From Tannerella sp. (GTDB taxonomy: Bacteria; Bacteroidota; Bacteroidia; Bacteroidales; Tannerellaceae), in the NCBI GenBank assembly GCA_031289445.1, contig JAITPL010000063.1, forward strand, positions 1-5,862: a stretch of DNA of 5,862 bases, given 5' to 3'. A program made the translations under genes and the position numbers. The notes under the pieces are model-generated. The model saw only the letters and a program-made list of their open reading frames with translations, was not told the DNA's origin and ran no database searches. Every line of letters starts with the position of its first letter. The first letter of the stretch is position 1. Below, one piece after another: positions 1 to 4,934 of the stretch.

Positions 1-34
1 ACTTGATATCTATATTCTTAAAATTTGGCTTCAT
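1..34 (-). CDS. mutB: Methylmalonyl-CoA mutase large (catalytic) subunit, first 11 codons only
   Basis: Only the N-terminus is inside the window. Reading leftward from the ATG at 34 gives MKPNFKNIDIK and then the window edge. This fits the short N-terminal leader of Bacteroidales MutB. The start lies 5 bases beyond the mutA stop codon, the usual mutA-mutB order, so the two are almost certainly co-transcribed. MutB carries the B12-binding and substrate-binding residues and interconverts succinyl-CoA and (R)-methylmalonyl-CoA with MutA. The assignment rests on position and the start peptide; no domain is visible here. Confidence 0.85.
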   Translation of the reverse strand, partial: MKPNFKNIDIK

Positions 35-39
35 TTTAC

Positions 40-1932
40 TTATATCCCTATAATTTTGTTAAACATCTGTAAGGTTTCGAGTACATTACTCTTCACGTTG
101 ATAAAGTAGTTGATACCCAGCGCTTTCAAGTCGTCGGTACACTCAGGCGCTCCTGCGACTACGAAAAGTTCTTTTCCGGCGATGAGCTTGTATGCTTCGG
201 GGGCGAGAGTTGCGTATTCATCATCGCTTGAGCAGATGACGACGATATCGGCTTTTTTCTCGCGGGCGGCGAGTATGCCTTCTTCGACCGTTTCAAAGCC
301 CAGGTTGTCAATCACTTCATAGCCTGCGCAGGCGAAAAAGTTGGAAGCGAACTGCGAGCGTGCGAGACGCATTGCAAGACTGCCGATAGTGAGCATAAAA
401 GCTTTCGGGCGTTTGCCGCTCTTCTCGGTAGCGAGGCGCAAGGCGTCGAACTCGGCAGAGCCGCGCGAGAAATCGAGCTTGCTTATTTCGGCCGGTGCAT
501 CGCTGCAATCACATTCGGTCGGAGCTTCAATCTTGTTGCCGGCTTGCTCGCTGAAGTTGGGGTACTGGTTAGTGCCGAGCAGCGTCAGTCGGCGCGTGGC
601 CACAAGTTTTTTGCGTGCCTTGTTGGATGCGTTGACGGCGTCCTGCACTTCGCCGCTGTTGGCTATCGTAGCGAAGCCGCCTTTGTCATCGACCTCAAGG
701 AACAGTTTCCATGCGGCTTCTGCCAGCGATTGCGTCAGTTCTTCGATATAATATGAGCCTGCGGAAGCGTCAACGACCTCGTCGAAATGGCATTCTTCCT
801 TGAGCAGCAGTTGCTGGTTTTTGGCGATGCGCTCCGAGAACTCGTCGGAAGCCTTGAAAGCGCTGTCGAAAGGCAGTACGGAGATGGAATCGACGCCGGC
901 AATTGCAGCCGACATCGTTTCGGTCTGAGTCCGAAGCAGATTGACATAAGCGTCGAAGACCGTCAGATTCCACTCCGATGTGCGGGCGTGAGCCTTCATT
1001 TTGCACGCGCAGGGGCAAAAATCCCCGCTATCCGCATTTTTGGTTGGACAGTCGCAAACAGGATTGTAAGCTCCGACAATCTCAGCCCAGAGCCAGCGTG
1101 CCGCGCGGAACTTGGCTATCTCCATGAAATAATTGGAAGAGACGCCGAAGTTGAATTTTATCTTTTTAGCCGTAACATCAGCAGGTACACCCGCGTCTAT
1201 CAGTTTGGCTATCAGGTCGTTACCGTTTGCCAGGGCATATCCCAACTCTTGAGTTATATATGCTCCGGCATCGTTGAGCAGATACGCATCAACAGCGAGC
1301 AGCCGGTAGTGAGGCAGGCCTTCGCCCGCTTTCAGTACGGCAACAGTTTTATCCACCCAGTCGTCGCCCAGCTTTATCCCGCGTTTGAGGGGATGTTTGA
1401 GGGGATTGAAGGCAACCGAGCCGCTACATTCGTCGGGGTCAGCGCCCTTGGTCTTGTAGAGTACGGTAAGGATGTCGAGCAGTTCGACTGCCTTGCGGTT
1501 GCAGGTGTGGAAGTTGAGTTCCGTCTTTTCGGGACAGATACCGTCGAGCAGGGCGGCTATATTGGCTTCTGTAACCTGCTCGCCATTAAATGAAAAGCCC
1601 AGTGAAGTAACGCCTCCTTCGGCTATTAGCTTCCTGGCCTTCTCGTTTGCCGCCTTGAAATCGGTTACGTCAATATCCTGACGCACTAACCACTTGTTGC
1701 TGATTTTCGTTCCCCGCACGTAGGGGAACTCTCCGGGTAGCGATTTCGTAATCGCCAGTCCCTCAATGTCTTCGGCTGTGTAGAATGGATTTACATCGAA
1801 TCCTTCGCCGGTTTTCCAAATCATTTTTTTATCGAAAGGCGCCCCTTTAAGATCCGCTGTGATCTTATCTGTCCACTCTTGCGCAGACACGGGCGGAAAT
1901 TCCGAGAAAAGACTTTCTTTTGCTTCTGCCAT
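40..1932 (-). CDS. mutA: Methylmalonyl-CoA mutase small subunit
   Basis: This 630-residue protein is full length for MutA (about 600-640 residues). It is the non-catalytic partner of MutB in adenosylcobalamin-dependent methylmalonyl-CoA mutase, a cytoplasmic enzyme of the succinate-to-propionate route. The N-terminal docking region includes EWTDKITADLKG (19-30). The mutase TIM-barrel follows at about 35-440, with FGVSSNYFMEIAKFRAARWLW (start 262) and HARTSEWNLTVFDAYVNLLRTQTE (start 315) as recognisable family blocks. The C-terminal flavodoxin-like domain (about 508-630) resembles a cobalamin domain but lacks the DxHxxG cobalt-ligand motif, as expected for this subunit. A cysteine cluster sits at C293, C295, C306, C308 and C310. 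The ATG at 1932 gives the expected start MAEAKESLF. It follows the HU/SPOR gene after 54 AT-rich bases with no convincing promoter or terminator, so read-through is likely. Confidence 0.96.
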   Translation of the reverse strand: MAEAKESLFSEFPPVSAQEWTDKITADLKGAPFDKKMIWKTGEGFDVNPFYTAEDIEGLAITKSLPGEFPYVRGTKISNKWLVRQDIDVTDFKAANEKARKLIAEGGVTSLGFSFNGEQVTEANIAALLDGICPEKTELNFHTCNRKAVELLDILTVLYKTKGADPDECSGSVAFNPLKHPLKRGIKLGDDWVDKTVAVLKAGEGLPHYRLLAVDAYLLNDAGAYITQELGYALANGNDLIAKLIDAGVPADVTAKKIKFNFGVSSNYFMEIAKFRAARWLWAEIVGAYNPVCDCPTKNADSGDFCPCACKMKAHARTSEWNLTVFDAYVNLLRTQTETMSAAIAGVDSISVLPFDSAFKASDEFSERIAKNQQLLLKEECHFDEVVDASAGSYYIEELTQSLAEAAWKLFLEVDDKGGFATIANSGEVQDAVNASNKARKKLVATRRLTLLGTNQYPNFSEQAGNKIEAPTECDCSDAPAEISKLDFSRGSAEFDALRLATEKSGKRPKAFMLTIGSLAMRLARSQFASNFFACAGYEVIDNLGFETVEEGILAAREKKADIVVICSSDDEYATLAPEAYKLIAGKELFVVAGAPECTDDLKALGINYFINVKSNVLETLQMFNKIIGI

Positions 1933-1986
1933 AAATATTAATTCTATTTTTATATAACTTATATTAAAATGTTTATTTTCAGATTG

Positions 1987-3207
1987 TTATGGACTCACAT
2001 ACAGCCATGCCTGCGCATGTTTTGAATTTTGGCGTATCTGTTGCATATATGATTGCGCCGGGCTTTCACTCTCAAACTGTTGGGCATATACTCTCACTTT
2101 GCCGCCGTTGACCACTATTCCGGCTGTCTTGGCTACGTCGCCTTTAAGTGTTTTCATATAATTGCGCGCCTGCGTCCGGCTTGTGAAACTGCCTATTATA
2201 ATGTAATAGGGCTTGTTGACAGCAGGAGTTGAGGAGGCGACAGCCGATTCGGACGTTTTGGTTGTCGAGTTGGATTTAGCCGTTGTCGAGTTAGGTTTGG
2301 CTGTTGTTGAAGTAGATTTGGCCGCTTCTGTCGTTTTGTCAGTTGATGTAGATGTAGATGTTGTAGCAGGCTTTGTTTCGCTTGTTTTAGCCTCTGCGGT
2401 TTCTACAGTTTCTACAGTTTTGGTTTCGGCGATATTTGTGTCCTCAACCTTTACGTTTGTATCTTCAACCTTCAAATCCGGTTTATTAAACGCATCATTA
2501 ACTATCTCGTCGGCATATTTCGGGAATATGATTTCCTGAGGAATAAAGCTTGCGGGGTAGGTTTTATTGACGTCGCTGACCGGTGGCGAGAACAGCAGAA
2601 ACAGCAGAACTGCGGCGGCTGCGGCGGCAATACTTCGCAGGAATGTACGTGTTACCGGGATATTGTAAATAACGCCGCCATGCGGACGCTTGCCCTGTCT
2701 TGACGAATCATCGTCGTCGTAAGGATACATCGGGACATTACGGTTTGAATTTTGCCGGTTAGTTGTCTTGCGAGCCGAGAGGGGCAGAAAATGAAACACC
2801 GGCAGGCCGAATGAGGATACACTGAAGCGGTTGTCGCTATTCGCACCCGGCATATAGACGAGGCGCTCATCCTCTTTTATAAACACGCCTATCGCGCCCA
2901 TTTGAAACTCAGCATCCTCGTCCAAATATTCCTTCATGGCTGCAACGTCTTTGCGGAGTTGGTTTTGCGCCTTGTCGAAATCCGTAGAGTTGCTTTGCAT
3001 GTAGGCTTCGACCAGCAGACCGTCGTTATGCACAAGTGTAGGATTGAACACAATCTCCTTGTGTGCAGGGAAGAACGAGTGCTCGCCACCTATATACACA
3101 GCGGGGACTGTCTGAAGGACGAAGCCTCCAAACTCAGGTATTATCACGCAGTCATGCTGGAATAACAACCGTTCAATATGTCCAATCAGTCTGTTCATTT
3201 CATTCAT
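1987..3207 (-). CDS. Membrane protein with N-terminal HU-CCDC81-like region and C-terminal SPOR domain
   Basis: From the ATG at 3207 this is 406 residues; a second in-frame ATG at 3198 would give 403. Longer reading needs a TTG at 3240 that lies inside the -7 box of the promoter, so I reject it. Residues about 4-60 (HIERLLFQHDCVIIPEFGGF) match the prokaryotic HU-CCDC81 clade of the HU/IHF fold. About 60-140 looks like the second HU-like domain usually paired with it. A polar stretch is followed by one membrane helix at about 188-207 (IAAAAAAVLLFLLF). Next is a Thr/Ser/Lys/Glu-rich linker (about 229-330) with three 7-residue repeats. Residues 333-406 are a SPOR domain (YYIIIGSFTSRTQARNYMKTL), a fold that binds denuded septal peptidoglycan. 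Inferred topology is cytoplasmic N-terminus and periplasmic SPOR. A role at the division site is inference; the HU-like part may bind DNA or protein. Confidence 0.88.
   Translation of the reverse strand: MNEMNRLIGHIERLLFQHDCVIIPEFGGFVLQTVPAVYIGGEHSFFPAHKEIVFNPTLVHNDGLLVEAYMQSNSTDFDKAQNQLRKDVAAMKEYLDEDAEFQMGAIGVFIKEDERLVYMPGANSDNRFSVSSFGLPVFHFLPLSARKTTNRQNSNRNVPMYPYDDDDSSRQGKRPHGGVIYNIPVTRTFLRSIAAAAAAVLLFLLFSPPVSDVNKTYPASFIPQEIIFPKYADEIVNDAFNKPDLKVEDTNVKVEDTNIAETKTVETVETAEAKTSETKPATTSTSTSTDKTTEAAKSTSTTAKPNSTTAKSNSTTKTSESAVASSTPAVNKPYYIIIGSFTSRTQARNYMKTLKGDVAKTAGIVVNGGKVRVYAQQFESESPAQSYMQQIRQNSKHAQAWLYVSP
2261..2323. repeat. Three 21-bp tandem repeats in the SPOR-protein linker
   Basis: Three imperfect units of exactly 21 bp lie at 2261-2281, 2282-2302 and 2303-2323, each beginning GTTGT(C/T)GA on the plus strand. 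They encode the 7-residue repeats AKSTSTT, AKPNSTT and AKSNSTT in the periplasmic linker. Because the period is a multiple of three, gain or loss of units changes linker length without frameshift. Nearby (about 2440-2475) a second 7-residue duplication encodes VEDTNVK and VEDTNIA. Confidence 0.85.
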
Positions 3208-3237
3208 TGAAGTCCAAAAGTAGCGAACTTCGACATG

Positions 3238-3271
3238 CAAAGTTATATATTATTTTCGACATAACAACAAA
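3238..3271 (-). promoter_or_regulatory. Bacteroidetes-type promoter of the HU/SPOR gene
   Basis: On the minus strand the -7 box TAACTTTG (3238-3245) matches the consensus TAnnTTTG perfectly. The -33 element is TTG at 3265-3267 (19-base spacer) or TTTG at 3268-3271 (22-base spacer). Transcription should start near 3230, giving a leader of roughly 25 bases to the ATG at 3207. Upstream, at 3278-3294, is an uninterrupted A8T9 tract that could act as a bent or UP-like element. No Shine-Dalgarno sequence is visible, which is normal in this phylum. Confidence 0.75.
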
Positions 3272-3331
3272 AAACAGAAAAAAAATTTTTTTTTCGCCAT
3301 TTTCGGCTATAAAATGCCTTTTATCTTCCCG

Positions 3332-3373
3332 ATTTCTACCTTCTAATTTCTACCTTCTACTTTCCTCCTTCTA
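3332..3373. repeat. 14-bp tandem repeat over the 3' end of the DUF3990 gene
   Basis: Two exact copies of ATTTCTACCTTCTA lie at 3332-3345 and 3346-3359. A third copy at 3360-3373 matches at 11 of 14 positions. The stop codon (3343-3345) is inside the first copy, so the last residues of the protein (RRRKVEGRN) are encoded by repeat sequence. The minus strand is purine-rich (TAGAAGGTAGAAAT). The rest of the short gap to the next promoter (3272-3331) holds only the A8T9 tract and no convincing terminator hairpin. Confidence 0.85.
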
Positions 3374-3840
3374 ACTTCTTTAAGCGCTTGTAGCGCCTTA
3401 TCTGTATGAAAAGACAGTTGATTGAAAAGAGTATGTGTTTTAAGTTGTGCTATTGTGGCTTCGACAGATAAGACGCCTTGTTCGTATAGTAGCAAAGTGG
3501 CATATAAGGAGTCGTTTGCCACCGGCCCCATGACTAAGTCATATTGTTCCGTTATGATACCCCGCCTGTTATTGAACACAAATTTCAGCCACTCTTCATT
3601 AGCGCCCTCAAAATGAAGCACGAGAAAATCATCGGAGGATAAAATGGCATCATCTATCTCATACTCAACAACGTATGCACTTTTTTCAAACAAGCGTTTT
3701 TGCCTCAATACAGCCCATTTTCGTGCCTGTTCGAGACTTGCGGTTGTATAAAAACCCTTTCCGAAGTCTGTTCGTATTCTGCATTTTGACAAGTCCGGTT
3801 GCCCTATATCCTGTGTCGTAGTTCCGTGATATACTTTCAT
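3343..3840 (-). CDS. DUF3990 family protein, probable ADP-ribosyltransferase-fold toxin
   Basis: This 165-residue protein belongs to the DUF3990 family, which I recall as placed in the ADP-ribosyltransferase superfamily. Visible family blocks are YHGT (4-7), PDLSKCRIRTDFGKGFYTT (15-33) with a following EQARKWA, and YDLVMGPVANDSLY (100-113). By analogy with H-Y-E type transferases, H5 would bind NAD, Y31 would stack on nicotinamide, and an acidic or polar residue in the third block (D101, N109 or D110) would be the catalytic position; these assignments are inference. There is no signal peptide or membrane segment, so it acts in the cytoplasm. Its ATG overlaps the preceding stop codon as ATGA, which suggests coupled translation with the DUF3791-type gene. 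The toxin role, target and chemistry are not shown by sequence. The C-terminal tail comes from a 14-bp repeat and may be dispensable. Confidence 0.85.
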   Translation of the reverse strand: MKVYHGTTTQDIGQPDLSKCRIRTDFGKGFYTTASLEQARKWAVLRQKRLFEKSAYVVEYEIDDAILSSDDFLVLHFEGANEEWLKFVFNNRRGIITEQYDLVMGPVANDSLYATLLLYEQGVLSVEATIAQLKTHTLFNQLSFHTDKALQALKEVRRRKVEGRN

Positions 3841-4277
3841 TGCGGTTTGGATTTCAGGTAATCATCAATTGCATCAACGATAAACTCCTTGCTTTGAGTG
3901 TGCAGGGCGTCAAAGTTTTCTTGCAGAAAATCGAATATACGATTTGTGATAAACAAGGCCAGCGCCGTTTCGGATGTTTGATGGGTAAAGTCGGCGAAAG
4001 ATTCAAGACTGAAGATCAAAAACAGCGTTATCTTCCTGTTTTTCAGCAACTTGCGTTGACTGCTCTTTTCTTTGTCAATAATATCAAACAGCTCATATCC
4101 ACTTGAATACCACCATTTTGTATCGGCTGAAAACAAGCGGGGGTAGAAGTCCGACGAGTAAAGGTAATGCAACGCATCGGCAAAGCCAATGTGTTTCTTC
4201 TCCATGATTATCTCCGCTAACTGCTGTATCTTGAACGGCTTCACGGCTTGTTCTATGTTTGTTGTCGTCTCGAGCAT
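3837..4277 (-). CDS. Two-module protein with C-terminal DUF3791-like domain, probable antitoxin of the DUF3990 protein
   Basis: I choose the ATG at 4277 (146 residues). A perfect -7 box lies 20 bases upstream, and the in-frame ATGs at 4328 and 4367 lie upstream of that box; the ATG at 4367 also falls in a palindrome. Module one, about 17-71 (IQQLAEIIMEKKHIGFADAL, then LYSSDFYPRLF and WWYSS), resembles small acidic-helical proteins often encoded beside DUF3791/DUF3990 pairs. Module two, about 80-142, resembles DUF3791: a hydrophobic start ITLFLIFSLESFADF and the hallmark end ENFDALHTQSKEFIVDAIDDYL. A short basic linker (RKLLKNRK) joins them. In relatives I recall, the two modules are usually separate genes, so this looks like a natural fusion. 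It overlaps the DUF3990 gene by four bases. The antitoxin role is inferred from gene order and family pairing; no DNA-binding motif is obvious. Confidence 0.75.
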   Translation of the reverse strand: MLETTTNIEQAVKPFKIQQLAEIIMEKKHIGFADALHYLYSSDFYPRLFSADTKWWYSSGYELFDIIDKEKSSQRKLLKNRKITLFLIFSLESFADFTHQTSETALALFITNRIFDFLQENFDALHTQSKEFIVDAIDDYLKSKPQ

Positions 4278-4317
4278 ATTATCCGATTTTTCACTGCAAA
4301 GGTAATCATTATTTTTA
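4276..4317 (-). repeat. 42-bp exact repeat, copy A (promoter/leader of the DUF3791-DUF3990 operon)
   Basis: This 42-bp block is identical, base for base, to 4883-4924. It ends within the start codon at 4277 of the two-module gene. It contains a -7 box and the A-rich leader, so it is a promoter-leader cassette and not a coding repeat. Identity stops abruptly on both sides. Confidence 0.95.
4297..4304 (-). promoter_or_regulatory. -7 box TACCTTTG of the DUF3791-DUF3990 operon
   Basis: The minus strand reads TACCTTTG followed by CA, a perfect TAnnTTTG. No TTTG is present at the expected -33 position; the region near 4323-4332 reads TTTTATGGAT, so the upstream half is weaker than in copy B. The expected transcript begins about 10-15 bases before the ATG at 4277. 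Confidence 0.65.
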
Positions 4318-4361
4318 TAACTATCCATAAAACCGGCGCAATCATTTTCAACGTCATTAGA

Positions 4362-4394
4362 AGACATTCCAAGTCTTCAAGACTTGGAATGTCT
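4362..4394. repeat. Perfect inverted repeat, 16-bp arms, 1-base centre
   Basis: Left arm AGACATTCCAAGTCTT (4362-4377), centre C (4378), right arm AAGACTTGGAATGTCT (4379-4394). The arms are fully complementary. There is no T-tract beside it, so a standard intrinsic terminator is not supported. It resembles short interspersed palindromes I recall from Bacteroidales genomes. Confidence 0.92.
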
Positions 4395-4437
4395 GCCGAA
4401 ACAGTTCCGAATTTCTACCTCCGAATTTTGATAGCCT

Positions 4438-4456
4438 TATTGTACAAAGTACAATA
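4438..4456. repeat. Small inverted repeat, 8-bp arms
   Basis: TATTGTAC (4438-4445), loop AAA, GTACAATA (4449-4456). The arms match exactly. It could be an operator-like dyad, but it is far from either promoter (over 120 bases upstream of the operon -7 box). Confidence 0.6.
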
Positions 4457-4514
4457 TCTCCTGACTTCGCCAATACGACACCCAATAACGTCCACAGCAT
4501 CCCCGATAGGTACT

Positions 4515-4542
4515 GTAGAGACGTTGCATGCAACGTCTCTAC
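4515..4542. repeat. Perfect 28-bp palindrome (REP-like)
   Basis: GTAGAGACGTTGCA (4515-4528) is followed directly by its exact reverse complement (4529-4542), with no loop. Similar GTAGAGACGTTGCA palindromes are, from memory, widespread interspersed repeats in several bacterial phyla, often discussed as REP or MITE-like elements moved by a transposase in trans. No transposase is encoded in this window. Confidence 0.92.
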
Positions 4543-4572
4543 CAAACCGAAGGACGTTAATTGTCTCATCAT

Positions 4573-4591
4573 GGGCGTATGCAATACGCCC
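4573..4591. repeat. Inverted repeat GGGCGTAT-GCA-ATACGCCC (REP-like)
   Basis: Perfect 8-bp arms flank a 3-base centre, followed by CCTAC on the plus strand. Its core (GCGTA, 5 bases, TACGC) recurs at 4666-4680 with 13 of 15 bases identical. It lies 31 bases from the 28-bp palindrome, so the two may form one composite repeat unit. Confidence 0.88.
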
Positions 4592-4633
4592 CTACGAGGC
4601 AGGCGTCAGTATAGAGGGGGCAAGGAGTTCTTT

Positions 4634-4879
4634 TCAGAATCGTACTGCACTTAATCTTTGAGAGAGCGTACTCAATACGCCGCCGGAGATGATTTCCGGA
4701 ACGGTTTCGTTTTCTTCTTCGTAGTGTTCGAGGATTGCCGACAGATTTTCCGACAGGTTTTCTCTTGCTTCCTGTTCGGTCAATCCATATCCGTATAAGG
4801 CTACGCCTTTCAGCTCAGGACAATAGATGCCATATCCGCCGTCTTCCGCTTTTTCTATTACTGCTACAATAGTTTTCAT
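4634..4879 (-). CDS. HicB-like antitoxin N-terminal domain, truncated (orphan, probably a remnant)
   Basis: This 81-residue protein starts at the ATG at 4879 (MKTIVAVIEKAEDGGYGIYC). Residues 1-64 fit the HicB partial RNase-H-like fold: an opening beta-strand, GYGIYCPELKGVALYGYG, then the helix TEQEARENLSENLSAILEHY. In the Bacteroidales HicB family this is followed by a helix-turn-helix domain, making about 120-140 residues. Here family resemblance stops near residue 64-66. Codons 67-71 coincide with a REP-like inverted repeat (4666-4680), and the end LSQRLSAVRF looks random. No HicA (a small dsRBD-like toxin) is encoded on either side in the window. It has its own promoter, so it may still be expressed. 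It is either a truncated remnant or a stand-alone HicB-like protein; I favour the remnant. Confidence 0.75.
   Translation of the reverse strand: MKTIVAVIEKAEDGGYGIYCPELKGVALYGYGLTEQEARENLSENLSAILEHYEEENETVPEIISGGVLSTLSQRLSAVRF
4666..4680. repeat. REP-like inverted repeat inside the 3' end of the HicB-like gene
   Basis: GCGTA-CTCAA-TACGC is a perfect 5-bp-arm inverted repeat and matches the core of the element at 4574-4590 in 13 of 15 bases. It sits exactly where HicB family similarity ends, which suggests that repeat sequence replaced the original 3' half of the gene. Confidence 0.6.
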
Positions 4880-4882
4880 ACT

Positions 4883-4924
4883 ATATTATCCGATTTTTCA
4901 CTGCAAAGGTAATCATTATTTTTA
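4883..4924 (-). repeat. 42-bp exact repeat, copy B (promoter/leader of the HicB-like gene)
   Basis: Identical to 4276-4317 at all 42 positions, in the same orientation, 607 bases away. It ends 4 bases before the start codon at 4879. Together the copies flank the HicB remnant and the palindrome cluster as direct repeats. Confidence 0.95.
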
Positions 4925-4934
4925 AACCTCAAAA
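4904..4934 (-). promoter_or_regulatory. Bacteroidetes-type promoter of the HicB-like gene
   Basis: The -7 box TACCTTTG is at 4904-4911. A -33 element TTTTG is at 4930-4934, with an 18-base spacer, slightly short of the usual 19-21. The -33 element lies in the descending arm and tail of the lipoprotein gene's terminator, so the intergenic region is very compact. The leader to the ATG at 4879 is about 15-20 bases. Confidence 0.68.

Larger units (their letters stand above)
4278..4633. other. Gene-free stretch carrying a cluster of REP-like palindromes
   Basis: These 356 bases hold the operon promoter (4276-4317) and then four inverted repeats between 4362 and 4591. Open frames here on both strands are artefacts: the palindrome at 4515-4542 even yields the same peptide VETLHATSL on either strand. 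From 4592 to 4633 I see no structure. The remainder between palindromes is unremarkable, with a small direct repeat CCGAATTT at about 4407-4428. Confidence 0.7.

Noticed and set aside
341..751. Plus-strand open frame of 136 codons opposite mutA
   Set aside because: Serine/alanine-rich shadow translation of mutA codons with no recognisable domain.
787..1593. A 268-codon open frame on the plus strand
   Set aside because: It lies entirely antisense to mutA, shows no family motifs, and mutA is unambiguous. Long antisense frames are common opposite coding DNA of this composition.
1933..1986. Promoter or cobalamin riboswitch in front of mutA
   Set aside because: The gap is 54 AT-rich bases without TAnnTTTG, far too short for a cobalamin riboswitch, and no B12-box-like sequence is seen.
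3208..3240. TTG start at 3240 for the HU/SPOR protein
   Set aside because: The TTG lies inside the -7 box and would be untranscribed; HU similarity begins after the ATGs at 3207/3198.
3278..3294. A8T9 tract as a terminator of the DUF3990 gene
   Set aside because: It lacks a GC stem; its place just upstream of the -33 box fits a bent or UP-like element better, and that is itself unproven.
4362..4394. Long palindrome as an intrinsic terminator of the HicB-like gene
   Set aside because: No U-tract follows the stem on either strand and it lies 240 bases beyond the stop codon.
4357..4584. Minus-strand open frame of 75 codons as a possible HicA or HicB C-terminal half
   Set aside because: No HicA or helix-turn-helix similarity; it spans three palindromes and overlaps the promoter-side region of the next gene.
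4248..4661. Plus-strand open frame of 137 codons
   Set aside because: It runs through the promoter repeat and the palindromes; its composition reflects repeats, and its central peptide VETLHATSL is also read on the other strand because of the 28-bp palindrome.
4362..4680. Palindromes as a CRISPR array
   Set aside because: The repeats differ in sequence and spacing and there are no regular spacers or cas genes.
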